NCBI GenBank assembly: GCA_947365485.1
Contig: CANAXK010000045.1
Location: 1-10,168, forward strand
Direction of reading: 5' to 3'
DNA length: 10,168 nt
DNA from: an uncultured bacterium
GTDB taxonomy: Bacteria; Cyanobacteriota; Vampirovibrionia; Gastranaerophilales; Gastranaerophilaceae
Shown: positions 1-6,487 of the stretch, one piece after another
How the letters are laid out: the number at the start of each line of letters is the position of its first letter
How positions within the stretch are numbered: the first letter of the stretch is position 1
Made by a program: the position numbers and the translations under genes
Notes under the pieces: model-generated
What the model was told of the DNA's origin: nothing
Database searches by the model: none
What the model saw: the letters and a program-made list of their open reading frames with translations, nothing else

Positions 1-4
1 AATA

Positions 5-67
5 AAAAAGCAAACGGGCTCAAAAAGGGTTCGGAACCTTTTTAATTTTAACTCCCCGGTTTGTTTT
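5..67. terminator. Imperfect palindrome, probable intrinsic terminator
   Basis: An inner hairpin pairs AAAAAGGGTT (22-31) with AACCTTTTT (35-43) around a CGG loop, with one bulged G, and is followed on the + strand by an AT-rich tail (TTTTTAATTTTA). An outer arm, CAAAC/GGG at 11-18, can pair with CCC/GTTTG at 55-63, and flanking A- and T-runs extend it. The symmetry would let it act on both strands. The gene it terminates lies to the left of the window and is not visible. Confidence 0.6.
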
Positions 68-125
68 AGTTAGTGTTAGTTCTTTATGTTTACAAATTCG
101 TAAAATCAAAATGAATATTCCAACC

Positions 126-153
126 TGGACATCTCCGCAAATCTTGTTATAAT
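126..153 (+). promoter_or_regulatory. Sigma70-type promoter of the unknown gene at 161
   Basis: TGGACA at 126-131 (5 of 6 to TTGACA) is separated by 16 bp from a perfect TATAAT at 148-153. The expected transcript start, about 7 bp after the -10, falls at 160-161, directly on the ATG. No Shine-Dalgarno sequence lies between the -10 and the ATG, so the transcript is predicted to be leaderless. Confidence 0.65.
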
Positions 154-160
154 TAATACT

Positions 161-1240
161 ATGGACGGATTCAGCGTTGGAAAAATACTGGCCGGTTTGA
201 GAAATCCGGAACTATATCTCAAAAAACTCAAACAGCAGGGAGTCGAAGTCGGCAACAACTCTCTTGCGTTTAATTCCGCGCTTGCAAAACCAGCACCGTC
301 TTTGCAGCCAACTCTCGGGCTCATTACCCAGCTCCAGATGAACCAGATAGCAAGCATGGACCGCTCTATTTATATCAAGAACCTGCTCGGGCTCCCGCAA
401 ACACTCGGAGAAATCCTACAAGCTGCGCAAAGCAAAACCAATCTAATCAATACTAATACGCTTTTACTAAACGACCTGAATCAAGAACTCCTGAAGAACC
501 AGAAAATGCTTGCCCAGCTATTCAACGATACTTCAGAAATTCCAGCCCAAAATATTCAATCAACAAACGCCGGAAAAGACGCAGTGATGTTATTTTTTAG
601 CGGAATGATTCATCTTCCAGATATTTCACAAATGATTCTGAAAAACAGCAAGCAGGCAATAGCAAACCTTATAATCGCCATGGCTTCGGCTTCAAAAAGC
701 AACATGACAGGCGACCAGATTCGGGAAACAATGAGTCTGATTAACTCCTGCGTGGCTCTTGCTGAATCAAACAACCCCACCCAGACTCTTAAAAGTCTTA
801 TGATGCTTTATCTTCCGTGGCTTCCACTTAACGAAGGTGTTGGTTTCGACCTCGAAGTAAACCCGCCTGACGGTGAGAACGAGTCCAACGATTCAAAGCT
901 CACAGTTCTTATCCAGACAAAGAATTTCGGGAACGTAAAGGGTGTATTCACGCTCACAACCTCAAATTCTGTTGATGTTTACATTATATGTTCAGAAGAT
1001 TTTCCTAAAAAAACGCTTCAAAAGAGTCTAATGGAAGAGAGTTCGTCTCATGCGATGAACACAACCATTGACATCGAATCAATCGAGCCAAAGAAAAAAG
1101 AAACGCTCGAGAATCAGGAAGCAAAAGTAAACCTTTCTGCAACCAACGAAATGAACCCGTACCTGCTTTTGATGGCGCATGCATTTATCAGAAACACTAT
1201 TTTTATTGACTCAAACGCAATCGTAGAAGAAGCTACTTAA
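161..1240 (+). CDS. Hypothetical protein, 359 aa, possible FliK-like C-terminal domain
   Basis: I do not recognise this family with confidence. The protein has no signal peptide or clear membrane segment. Residues 1-200 are Leu/Asn/Gln-rich and predicted mostly helical. Residues about 213-290 look different: an LMMLYLPWLPL segment, then beta-type stretches (LTVLIQTKNFGNVKGVFTL, VDVYIICSEDFPKKTLQKSL). That layout resembles the C-terminal domain of flagellar hook-length proteins (FliK), where a beta hairpin is followed by a helix, but this is a pattern impression without a decisive motif. A Lys/Glu-rich spacer (about 310-325) and a short hydrophobic tail follow. The ATG at 161 was chosen because no upstream in-frame start carries a ribosome site and the next Met is around residue 60. 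No flagellar gene is visible nearby. The 3' end overlaps the convergent gene by 8 bp. Confidence 0.8.
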   Translation: MDGFSVGKILAGLRNPELYLKKLKQQGVEVGNNSLAFNSALAKPAPSLQPTLGLITQLQMNQIASMDRSIYIKNLLGLPQTLGEILQAAQSKTNLINTNTLLLNDLNQELLKNQKMLAQLFNDTSEIPAQNIQSTNAGKDAVMLFFSGMIHLPDISQMILKNSKQAIANLIIAMASASKSNMTGDQIRETMSLINSCVALAESNNPTQTLKSLMMLYLPWLPLNEGVGFDLEVNPPDGENESNDSKLTVLIQTKNFGNVKGVFTLTTSNSVDVYIICSEDFPKKTLQKSLMEESSSHAMNTTIDIESIEPKKKETLENQEAKVNLSATNEMNPYLLLMAHAFIRNTIFIDSNAIVEEAT

Positions 1241-2279
1241 AGAATGGGATTTTTTTTGAAAGCTGTTTTGACATGATAAGTGCTTTTTCCGCAAAAATCA
1301 AAGGCAGCTTGTCAATATCGCCCTGAATAGAGACCATTGCCTTTGTGTAGACAAGTCTTTCGCTCGCTCCAGCTGTTATAAGTCCGGCGGTTGTTTTCAT
1401 AAACTTGTGATAAATATTATCAATCGTCAGTGTTCTTACAAGGTTTTCGTTTGTAACAGGCACAATCGCCCAGTTAATCCGTCCTCCGCCAACAAGAAAA
1501 TTATTTACCTGTTCAGCAATAATATTCAGGTTATTAGGGTGGTTATACGCATTGAATGAAATCACATCAGCACCTGCTTCAATCGGAACAGACCAGTCGC
1601 ATTTTGCAAAGCACTGAACTGCTGCTGCGCCGTGGTATTCTTTGATTTTCTGGATAGTTTTTCCAAGCAGGTTAACGATTGTTTCGCGCGTTATCTCTTC
1701 GTTTTCGCGTCTGACATCCCCAATCTTATTGAGTAGCGGCTCTTCAAGCACAATAATCGGACAGGTTTCAGGAGAAATTGCATGGATTTTAAAAATCAGC
1801 CACAGAGCTTTTACAGCAACAATCTGAATAACCAGTTTTCTCAGGCTTCTGTCGTTCAGTATCTGCGGAATCTCGCTATTAATCATCATCTGCGAGAGTG
1901 AAAAAGGGCCTAACAGGTTTATAACGGTCTCTTTTGGTTTAATTCGTTCAATAATCTGGAAGTATTTTTCCGTAAAAAACGAGTCCACAGCGTATTTTTC
2001 AAGGCTTTCCATATCAGGGTTATTAAAGACAGTATCGAGTGCGACGATTTCCTGTTTGTATTCCGAAAAATCCTTGTCGAAGAAGATTTTCTTTTCCTTA
2101 ACCTTGAATCCCGGAACATTGTCCAGTGTCCGGTGTCTGACATTATCATCGGAAGAGGCCAGAGGCAGGAATGCAAAAAACGGGGAAGCTTCAAAAAGCT
2201 TAACCATCATTCTCGTTGTGCTCTTGGTATCCTCGTAAGGTAAACTTCCAACCGGAAGGCATTTAAGACTAAGTTCCAT
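1233..2279 (-). CDS. UROD/MetE-like TIM-barrel protein
   Basis: This 348-aa protein resembles the UROD/MetE-like superfamily, which includes uroporphyrinogen decarboxylase, cobalamin-independent methionine synthase and methylcobamide:CoM methyltransferases. Visible marks are an N-terminal GSLPYED segment (residues 11-17) like the GSLP start of MetE-like proteins, a PFFAFLP block (33-39), a strand ending in LEEP (178-181), VQCFAKCDWS (221-230) at the place of the family's His-X-Cys zinc motif, and GADVISF (236-242) on a following barrel strand. The His is replaced by Gln222, and I see no late Cys equivalent to the last MetE zinc ligand (the 300-348 tail has none). Methyl transfer from a zinc-bound thiol is therefore uncertain, and the substrate is unknown. 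The ATG at 2279 is preceded by a weak GAGAG ribosome site. The gene follows rplI but is separated from it by a strong terminator. Confidence 0.8.
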   Translation of the reverse strand: MELSLKCLPVGSLPYEDTKSTTRMMVKLFEASPFFAFLPLASSDDNVRHRTLDNVPGFKVKEKKIFFDKDFSEYKQEIVALDTVFNNPDMESLEKYAVDSFFTEKYFQIIERIKPKETVINLLGPFSLSQMMINSEIPQILNDRSLRKLVIQIVAVKALWLIFKIHAISPETCPIIVLEEPLLNKIGDVRRENEEITRETIVNLLGKTIQKIKEYHGAAAVQCFAKCDWSVPIEAGADVISFNAYNHPNNLNIIAEQVNNFLVGGGRINWAIVPVTNENLVRTLTIDNIYHKFMKTTAGLITAGASERLVYTKAMVSIQGDIDKLPLIFAEKALIMSKQLSKKIPFFK

Positions 2280-2291
2280 CAGTACTCTCTC

Positions 2292-2331
2292 AAAAAGAAA
2301 ACGCGCCGTAAGCGTTTAGCCGGCGCGTTTT
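2292..2331 (-). terminator. Intrinsic terminator of rplI
   Basis: A perfect 11-bp stem, AAAACGCGCCG (2298-2308) with CGGCGCGTTTT (2321-2331), encloses a 12-nt loop. Read on the minus strand it lies just after the rplI stop and is followed by the T-rich run TTTTCTTTTT down to 2292. It ends about 13 bp before the start of the next minus-strand gene, so it may also act as an attenuator of that gene. Confidence 0.88.
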
Positions 2332-2346
2332 GCTTTAAAATTTTAA

Positions 2347-2841
2347 CTATTCGCCAGCTTCTTCTGTTTCTTCAACAGATTCTTTAACAACTTCTGAAGC
2401 TGTTACAACAATTTTCAGTTCTGTTTTAACTTTAGAAGTCAACTTGATAAGCATTGTGTATTCACCGATTTTGTTAATAGGTGCGTTCAATGAAACAGTT
2501 TTTCTGTCAACTTCGATACCTGATTTTTCTTTTAGTTCTTCGCACAATTTCTTAGTTGTGATTGTACCGAACAACTTGCCGCTTTCACCAGCTTTTGCAG
2601 CCAATTCAATAGAGCCTAGTTTTTCGATTTGTTCAGCCTTAGTAAGAGCTTCCTGGTGTAATTTTTCCTGTTTAGCTTTGATTCTTGCGATGTTTTGTTC
2701 TCTGTTTTTCAAAGCGCCTTCTGTAGCTACTTCTGCAAAATTCTTAGGAATAAGGTAGTTTCTTGCATAACCGTCTTTAACGTTTACCAAATCGCCTACT
2801 TCGCCGATATTTTGAACTTCTTTTTTCAATATTACTTGCAT
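2347..2841 (-). CDS. rplI: 50S ribosomal protein L9
   Basis: L9 is a large-subunit protein that binds 23S rRNA at the base of the L1 stalk and helps maintain the reading frame. The N-terminal domain carries the family signature, GEVGDLVNVKDGYARNYL from residue 13 onward, ending IPKNFA at 31-36. A long charged connecting helix follows (about 41-75), then the C-terminal domain (about 76-148). The protein is 164 aa against a usual length near 150; the excess is an acidic tail rich in Glu and Val (about 149-164). The start is supported by AAAGGAG about 8 nt before the ATG. In many bacteria rplI sits with rpsF, ssb and rpsR; here it is alone, with its own promoter and terminator. Confidence 0.97.
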   Translation of the reverse strand: MQVILKKEVQNIGEVGDLVNVKDGYARNYLIPKNFAEVATEGALKNREQNIARIKAKQEKLHQEALTKAEQIEKLGSIELAAKAGESGKLFGTITTKKLCEELKEKSGIEVDRKTVSLNAPINKIGEYTMLIKLTSKVKTELKIVVTASEVVKESVEETEEAGE

Positions 2842-2883
2842 TTCTTTTTCTCCTTTAACTATTATTGGGCTAGCATAGTTTTT

Positions 2884-2912
2884 ATAATAACTAAAAAAAT
2901 ATTAAATGTCGA
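2884..2912 (-). promoter_or_regulatory. Promoter of rplI
   Basis: On the minus strand TCGACA (2907-2912, 5 of 6 to TTGACA) is followed after exactly 17 bp by TATTAT (2884-2889, 5 of 6 to TATAAT). The predicted start near 2877 gives a leader of about 35 nt that contains the AAAGGAG ribosome site. This supports rplI as an independent transcription unit. Confidence 0.65.
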
Positions 2913-3083
2913 GTCTTTCTACTTTTTCGCTCGCCAATGTTAAAATTTGTAACAATAAAAATCAAAAAACCTACTCCATTCGTATGATTTCTTTAGCCCT
3001 CTGCTCAAGAAAAAACAAATCCTGCCGATAACTCTAATATGGAAAGCCAAAAAGGTTTTTCATACCTCCTCCCCAAGTCTGGT
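2913..3083. other. Gene-free stretch upstream of rplI
   Basis: No convincing gene is seen on either strand. It is AT-rich. It contains the sequence TACCTCCTCCCC (3063-3074), whose + strand copy matches the anti-Shine-Dalgarno core, and whose minus-strand copy is a strong ribosome site before a 9-codon reading frame. It leads into the + strand terminator at 3084. No tRNA, SRP RNA core or riboswitch consensus could be identified by eye. Confidence 0.5.
3034..3063 (-). CDS. Possible 9-codon minigene behind a strong ribosome site
   Basis: On the minus strand GGGGAGGAGG stands immediately before ATG AAA AAC CTT TTT GGC, giving the peptide MKNLFGFPY followed by TAG. The ribosome site is one of the strongest in the window, but no promoter is evident and the peptide is unknown. 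It could be a leader peptide, the remnant of a decayed gene, or chance. The frame does not continue unless a shift is allowed. Confidence 0.2.
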   Translation of the reverse strand: MKNLFGFPY

Positions 3084-3114
3084 AGCCGTTCTCAAAAAGA
3101 AACGGCTTTTTTTT
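3084..3114 (+). terminator. Orphan intrinsic terminator on the + strand
   Basis: AGCCGTT (3084-3090) pairs perfectly with AACGGCT (3101-3107) around a 10-nt loop, followed by an unbroken run of eight T (3107-3114). The orientation is plus, yet no + strand gene lies upstream before position 1240, and the intervening genes are on the minus strand. It may end a small RNA transcribed from about 2940-3083, or be a relic. Confidence 0.75.
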
Positions 3115-3227
3115 GTGCTACGCACGTAGATATACTGTCGGCAGACAATTGTTGGGGGTACTGGCTTATTTTGGAGTTACTGGTCTGCCTCAATGGTGGG
3201 ATTACTGATTTGGAGTGAGCGAGGGGC
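3115..3227. repeat. 113-bp direct repeat, copy 1
   Basis: It aligns without gaps to 3301-3413 with 9 mismatches by hand count (about 92% identity). It begins GTGCTACGCACGTAGATA and ends GTGAGCGAGGGGC. Within each copy TACTGG recurs with nearby GATTTTG, so the unit has internal quasi-repetition. It begins directly at the end of the T-run of the terminator at 3084-3114. It holds no believable coding frame. Confidence 0.9.
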
Positions 3228-3300
3228 GAAGGCTGGCGTCGGCTTGCGGGGAGCAAGACGAGCAGAGCCGTAGACCCGTTCAACGCGAACGAGCAAGAGG
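3228..3300. other. GC-rich 73-bp spacer between the direct repeats
   Basis: This stretch is clearly richer in G and C than its surroundings. It contains a short hairpin, CTTGC (3243-3247) with GCAAG (3253-3257), and an alternative pairing of CGGCT (3240-3244) with AGCCG (3266-3270). No gene is seen. Together with the two 113-bp copies it may form one composite element. Confidence 0.5.
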
Positions 3301-3413
3301 GTGCTAAGCACGTAGATATACTGTCGGCAGACAATTGTTGGGGTTACTGGCTGATTTTGGAGCTACTGGTCTGCCTAAATGGTGTGACTACTGATTTTGC
3401 GTGAGCGAGGGGC
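3301..3413. repeat. 113-bp direct repeat, copy 2
   Basis: This is the second copy of the unit at 3115-3227, offset by exactly 186 bp. It begins GTGCTAAGCACGTAGATA. The first 43 bp are almost invariant between the copies (a single difference at the seventh base), while most changes lie in the second half. It is followed by GC-rich sequence and a palindrome. Confidence 0.9.
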
Positions 3414-3423
3414 TGCGCGCATT

Positions 3424-3453
3424 CCCACCCTTGATGGGGAGGGCTAGGGTGGG
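3424..3453. repeat. GC-rich palindrome, diverged member of the CCCT/AGGG repeat family
   Basis: CCCACCCT (3424-3431) is perfectly inverted as AGGGTGGG (3446-3453) around 14 nt. Its right part, GGGGAGGGCTAGGGTGGGGT, closely resembles the element at 7121-7141 (GGAGAGGGTTAGGGTGAGGG). It lies just after the stop of the glucosaminidase gene and could form the 3' hairpin of its mRNA, but it lacks a T-run on either strand. Confidence 0.6.
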
Positions 3454-3479
3454 GTACAACAACGCATCAAGCATCAAGC

Positions 3480-4502
3480 TTACGCAATCACCCCTTCGGC
3501 TTCCTTTGCATATTTTTCCACATTCCGCGCCCAGTACGAATTTACCCCGCTCCTGTCAGTCGTGTCAGACGCCGGACAGTACTTCGCATTAACTTGATAC
3601 AATTTTGTAAGCGCCCGTCCTTTGTTGTTAACATATCCTGACTTGATAAATCTTGCCATATCATCAATGCACTCGCCAATAGAGCCGTATGTTTTAAATT
3701 CTGTTGAGCCGGATATCCTTACCCCGCCAACATTATTCTTGTTCTTAGCAAGACTGCTCGTGCCTTTGCCGGACTCGTTCATCGTAATCCCGACCAGCAC
3801 AGCCGCGCTTATTCCATACTTTCTCTGCGCGTCCATAAACGCCTGCCCGCAGCCTTCAAGCTTACCCTTGCCTTTCAAATACTTGTTCAAATCTGCAGCA
3901 GTGCCCTTATATGGTGTGGTTACGTCTCTTGTGTAATCACCATAAACTTGTCTCATCTCCGAATCAGTCATCTGTGACCAGTGCTTTGACTTGAGAGATG
4001 ATGAAGCCGGAGTGCGCTTTACAGCCGGAGAAGAAGTTTTTGTGACTGCTGAACCGCTTATTTTGCTTAACGATATTTTTGGTTTTGTTTCAGGTGATGG
4101 CGTTTCTACAACAGGGGGTGTCGTTTTCAAAGCTGGCGGTGTCTCAACCGGAGCCGGAGCTACTTTTGTTGTCGGAGCTTCAGCAGCTTTTCTTGTGAAT
4201 GTATCCACATTAGGAGTCGTCGTTCTGAATATATTCGGGTCATCCCAGATGTTGTCAGAAAAAACATTAGGAAACGCCGGTGGTGCAAAATCAGGCATGA
4301 GAGGTAAGAAGTTTCCGCTCATGAAGTTCGGGAACATAAACCGGGTATTAAACTGGAATATACCGCAGCCAAAGCCACCAAAACCTCCGAATCCGCAAAA
4401 CGGATTCATCCAGCCGCCTAAACAGCCGAAAAACGGATTGCTGTTAAACATTCCGTGCATAAATCCGTGTGAAAAATTGTTCCAAAAGTTGCTTGAGCTC
4501 AT
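3480..4502 (-). CDS. Glucosaminidase-domain peptidoglycan hydrolase with aromatic Gly-rich head
   Basis: The 340-aa product has three parts. Residues 1-90 are rich in Phe, Gly, Met, Asn and Pro (for example GFGGFGGFGCG near 37-47). Residues about 95-175 are a Pro/Thr/Ser/Lys linker. Residues about 215-337 match the glucosaminidase fold of muramidase/endo-beta-N-acetylglucosaminidase type: AFMDAQRKYGISAAVLVGIT, then NESGKG with Glu243 as the likely catalytic acid, NNVGGVR, YGSIGECIDDMARFI, and SYWARNVEKYAKE at the end. Such enzymes cleave glycan strands of the cell wall. There is no classical signal peptide, so export or anchoring must rely on the unusual head or another route. AGGGA five nt before the ATG supports the start. 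The gene is divergent from ftsH. Confidence 0.88.
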   Translation of the reverse strand: MSSSNFWNNFSHGFMHGMFNSNPFFGCLGGWMNPFCGFGGFGGFGCGIFQFNTRFMFPNFMSGNFLPLMPDFAPPAFPNVFSDNIWDDPNIFRTTTPNVDTFTRKAAEAPTTKVAPAPVETPPALKTTPPVVETPSPETKPKISLSKISGSAVTKTSSPAVKRTPASSSLKSKHWSQMTDSEMRQVYGDYTRDVTTPYKGTAADLNKYLKGKGKLEGCGQAFMDAQRKYGISAAVLVGITMNESGKGTSSLAKNKNNVGGVRISGSTEFKTYGSIGECIDDMARFIKSGYVNNKGRALTKLYQVNAKYCPASDTTDRSGVNSYWARNVEKYAKEAEGVIA

Positions 4503-4519
4503 AATATTCCCTGTTTCCT

Positions 4520-4548
4520 ATATTAATAAAGTAAACTTTCGGGTAATA
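4520..4548 (-). promoter_or_regulatory. Weak candidate promoter of the glucosaminidase gene
   Basis: On the minus strand TAATAT (4520-4525) could serve as a -10, with a poor -35 (TATTAC, 4543-4548) 17 bp upstream. It would give a short leader containing the AGGGA ribosome site. Only the -10 is a fair match. Confidence 0.3.
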
Positions 4549-4558
4549 ATTGCCTGTT

Positions 4559-4577
4559 ATGTAAAAAAATGTTACAT
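4559..4577. promoter_or_regulatory. Inverted repeat in the divergent promoter region, possible operator
   Basis: ATGTAA (4559-4564) and TTACAT (4572-4577) are perfect inverted half-sites with a 7-bp A-rich spacer. The repeat occupies the -35 region of the ftsH promoter and lies about 60 bp from the start of the divergent gene. This is where a dimeric regulator could bind. No cognate regulator is visible. Confidence 0.35.
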
Positions 4578-4580
4578 TTA

Positions 4581-4589
4581 TGCTATAAT
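4581..4589 (+). promoter_or_regulatory. Extended -10 promoter of ftsH
   Basis: TGCTATAAT combines an extended -10 TG with a perfect TATAAT (4584-4589). No good -35 is present at the right distance, as is common with extended -10 promoters. The predicted start near 4596 leaves a leader of about 20 nt with the ribosome site GAGGGAG. Confidence 0.65.
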
Positions 4590-4615
4590 AAAATGACAAT
4601 TAATGAGGGAGAACT

Positions 4616-6487
4616 ATGAATAAAAATCAGTCAATCGGTATGTACGTAATTCTTGGGATTATGGTTCTGGCATTCATCTCAATGCTGTTTTCAGGTCCTA
4701 CTTCCAGCACGGAAGAGTTGTCTTATACAAATTTTATGCAAAAAGTTGAAAACAACGAGATTAAAAGTGTTGATTTGTCAAAAGATATGCTGATTGCTGT
4801 TCCAGTTAAGCAGCCGGAAGCTAAAAAGACTCAGGCAAACGCGATTTACGGCGAAATCAAAGCGCCGAAGCTCCAGTACAAAGTTGTCCTTCCGGAAAAT
4901 TCAGATGTCCTGGCAAAACTCGAAGACAAAAATGTCGAGATTAACGCAAGAAAAGCTGGTGAATCCAACTCCGCATTCGGCTTAGGCTCATCTTTTATCA
5001 CAATTCTGCTTATTCTCGGTTTCATAATGCTGATCATAAAATCAATTCAGGCAGGCGGTGCTCAGGCAATGTCTTTTGGCAAAAGCAGAGCCAAAATGCT
5101 CATGGACAGCAAGGTCAAAACAACCTTCGCTGACGTCGCAGGGATTGACGAAGAAAGAAAAGAGCTTGAAGAAATCGTTGATTTCCTTAAGCATTCAGAC
5201 AAATACGTAAAACTCGGTGCCAAGATTCCAAAGGGCGTGCTTCTTGTTGGCTCTCCCGGCACTGGTAAAACACTTATGGCAAAGGCTGTTGCAGGAGAAG
5301 CCGGTGTTCCGTTTTTCTCAATAAGCGGTTCAGACTTTGTCGAAATGTTCGTGGGTGTTGGTGCTTCACGCGTAAGAGACCTTTTTGAACAGGCTAAAAA
5401 ACATCAGCCTTGTATCGTGTTTATTGACGAAATCGACGCAGTAGGTCGTCAGCGCGGTGCCGGAATGGGCGGCGGCCACGACGAAAGAGAACAAACCCTT
5501 AACCAGCTTCTTGTTGAGATGGACGGTTTTGACGAAAACACTAATATAATTATTCTTGCTGCTACAAACAGACCTGACATTCTTGATAACGCGCTTTTAC
5601 GCCCGGGCAGATTTGACCGTCAGATTGTTATCAACAAGCCGGATGTGCTTGGAAGGGAGCAGATTCTTAATGTTCATGCAAAGAACAAACCGCTTGCAAA
5701 AGAGGTTGATTTAAAAACCCTTGCAAAGCGCACACCGGGATTCACCGGTGCTGATTTGCAGAACCTTTTGAACGAAGCTGCTTTGCTTGCTGCGCGTCAC
5801 AACAAGTCTGAAATCGAAATGCCGGATTTAGAAGAGGCGATTGACAAGGTTATGGCAGGGCCTGAAAAGAAAAGCAGGATTATTTCTGACGAGGAGAAAG
5901 AAAACACTGCTTACCATGAGGTAGGTCATGCGCTTCTTGCAAAGCTTTTGAAGGATTGCGACCCGCTTCACAAGGTATCAATAATTCCGCGCGGTATGGC
6001 TCTTGGTATAACGCTTACGCTTCCGGAGAAAGACCATCTTACAATGCGTAAAAATCAGCTTCTTGACAGGATTTCGATGATTCTTGGCGGGCGTGTTGCA
6101 GAAGAGTTAATCTACGGCAAAGACAATGTTACAACAGGCGCTTCCAACGATTTGGAAAAGGTTTCCGCGCTTGCAAGAAGCATGGTTACGACTTATGGTA
6201 TGAGTGACAAGATGGGGAATCTTGCTTATGGCAAGGATCAAGAACATGTGTTCATGGGGCGTAATTTCGGCAACACGAGAGATTTTTCAGAAGAAATCGC
6301 TGCTGATATTGACAAAGAGGTTAAGAAGATTGTTGATGATCAGTATGAGTTAGCGAAAAAACTTTTGAGCGAAAATCGTGACATGCTTGAATACATTGCC
6401 AAAACGCTTCTTGAAAAAGAAACGCTTGACGAAAAAGAGTTTGAAGAATTAATGAATGAGGTGAAAGCCCGACGCACAGAGGGTTGA
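4616..6487 (+). CDS. ftsH: ATP-dependent zinc metalloprotease FtsH
   Basis: FtsH is a membrane-anchored hexameric AAA+ protease that extracts and degrades damaged membrane proteins and some soluble regulators. The 623-aa product has two membrane segments (about 8-25 and 126-142) around a roughly 100-aa extracytoplasmic domain. The AAA+ module shows Walker A GSPGTGKT (212-219), the pore loop MFVG (244-247), Walker B IVFIDEID (267-274) and the second region of homology with arginine fingers in RPGRFDR (329-335). The zinc protease site is HEVGH (434-438), with Asp512 in GASNDLE as the likely third ligand. Walker A has Ser where most FtsH have Pro (GPPGTGKT), and the HEAGH Ala is Val; neither should abolish activity. 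The start has GAGGGAG upstream. The last codon and stop (GGT TGA) lie inside a 26-bp repeat. Confidence 0.98.
   Translation: MNKNQSIGMYVILGIMVLAFISMLFSGPTSSTEELSYTNFMQKVENNEIKSVDLSKDMLIAVPVKQPEAKKTQANAIYGEIKAPKLQYKVVLPENSDVLAKLEDKNVEINARKAGESNSAFGLGSSFITILLILGFIMLIIKSIQAGGAQAMSFGKSRAKMLMDSKVKTTFADVAGIDEERKELEEIVDFLKHSDKYVKLGAKIPKGVLLVGSPGTGKTLMAKAVAGEAGVPFFSISGSDFVEMFVGVGASRVRDLFEQAKKHQPCIVFIDEIDAVGRQRGAGMGGGHDEREQTLNQLLVEMDGFDENTNIIILAATNRPDILDNALLRPGRFDRQIVINKPDVLGREQILNVHAKNKPLAKEVDLKTLAKRTPGFTGADLQNLLNEAALLAARHNKSEIEMPDLEEAIDKVMAGPEKKSRIISDEEKENTAYHEVGHALLAKLLKDCDPLHKVSIIPRGMALGITLTLPEKDHLTMRKNQLLDRISMILGGRVAEELIYGKDNVTTGASNDLEKVSALARSMVTTYGMSDKMGNLAYGKDQEHVFMGRNFGNTRDFSEEIAADIDKEVKKIVDDQYELAKKLLSENRDMLEYIAKTLLEKETLDEKEFEELMNEVKARRTEG

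Noticed and set aside
1233..2279. Annotation as methionine synthase MetE or uroporphyrinogen decarboxylase HemE
   Set aside because: Too short for full MetE, zinc-ligand pattern altered, and HemE signatures not evident; kept at superfamily level.
2940..3083. tRNA, SRP RNA, or known riboswitch
   Set aside because: No cloverleaf, no GGAAGGAAGCAGC-type SRP core and no consensus of the riboswitches I could recall; only the terminator is supported.
3092..3334. 80-codon minus-strand reading frame across the repeats
   Set aside because: It consists of the two 113-bp repeats read in one frame (SADSISTC appears twice), has no ribosome site, and crosses the terminator.
3115..3413. CRISPR-like array
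   Set aside because: Only two units, 113 bp long, with a single spacer of 73 bp and no cas genes; not CRISPR.
3991..4596. 201-codon + strand frame antisense to the glucosaminidase gene
   Set aside because: Its Gly/Val-rich and Pro-rich content mirrors the Pro/Thr linker and Gly/Phe head on the other strand; no ribosome site and no family resemblance.
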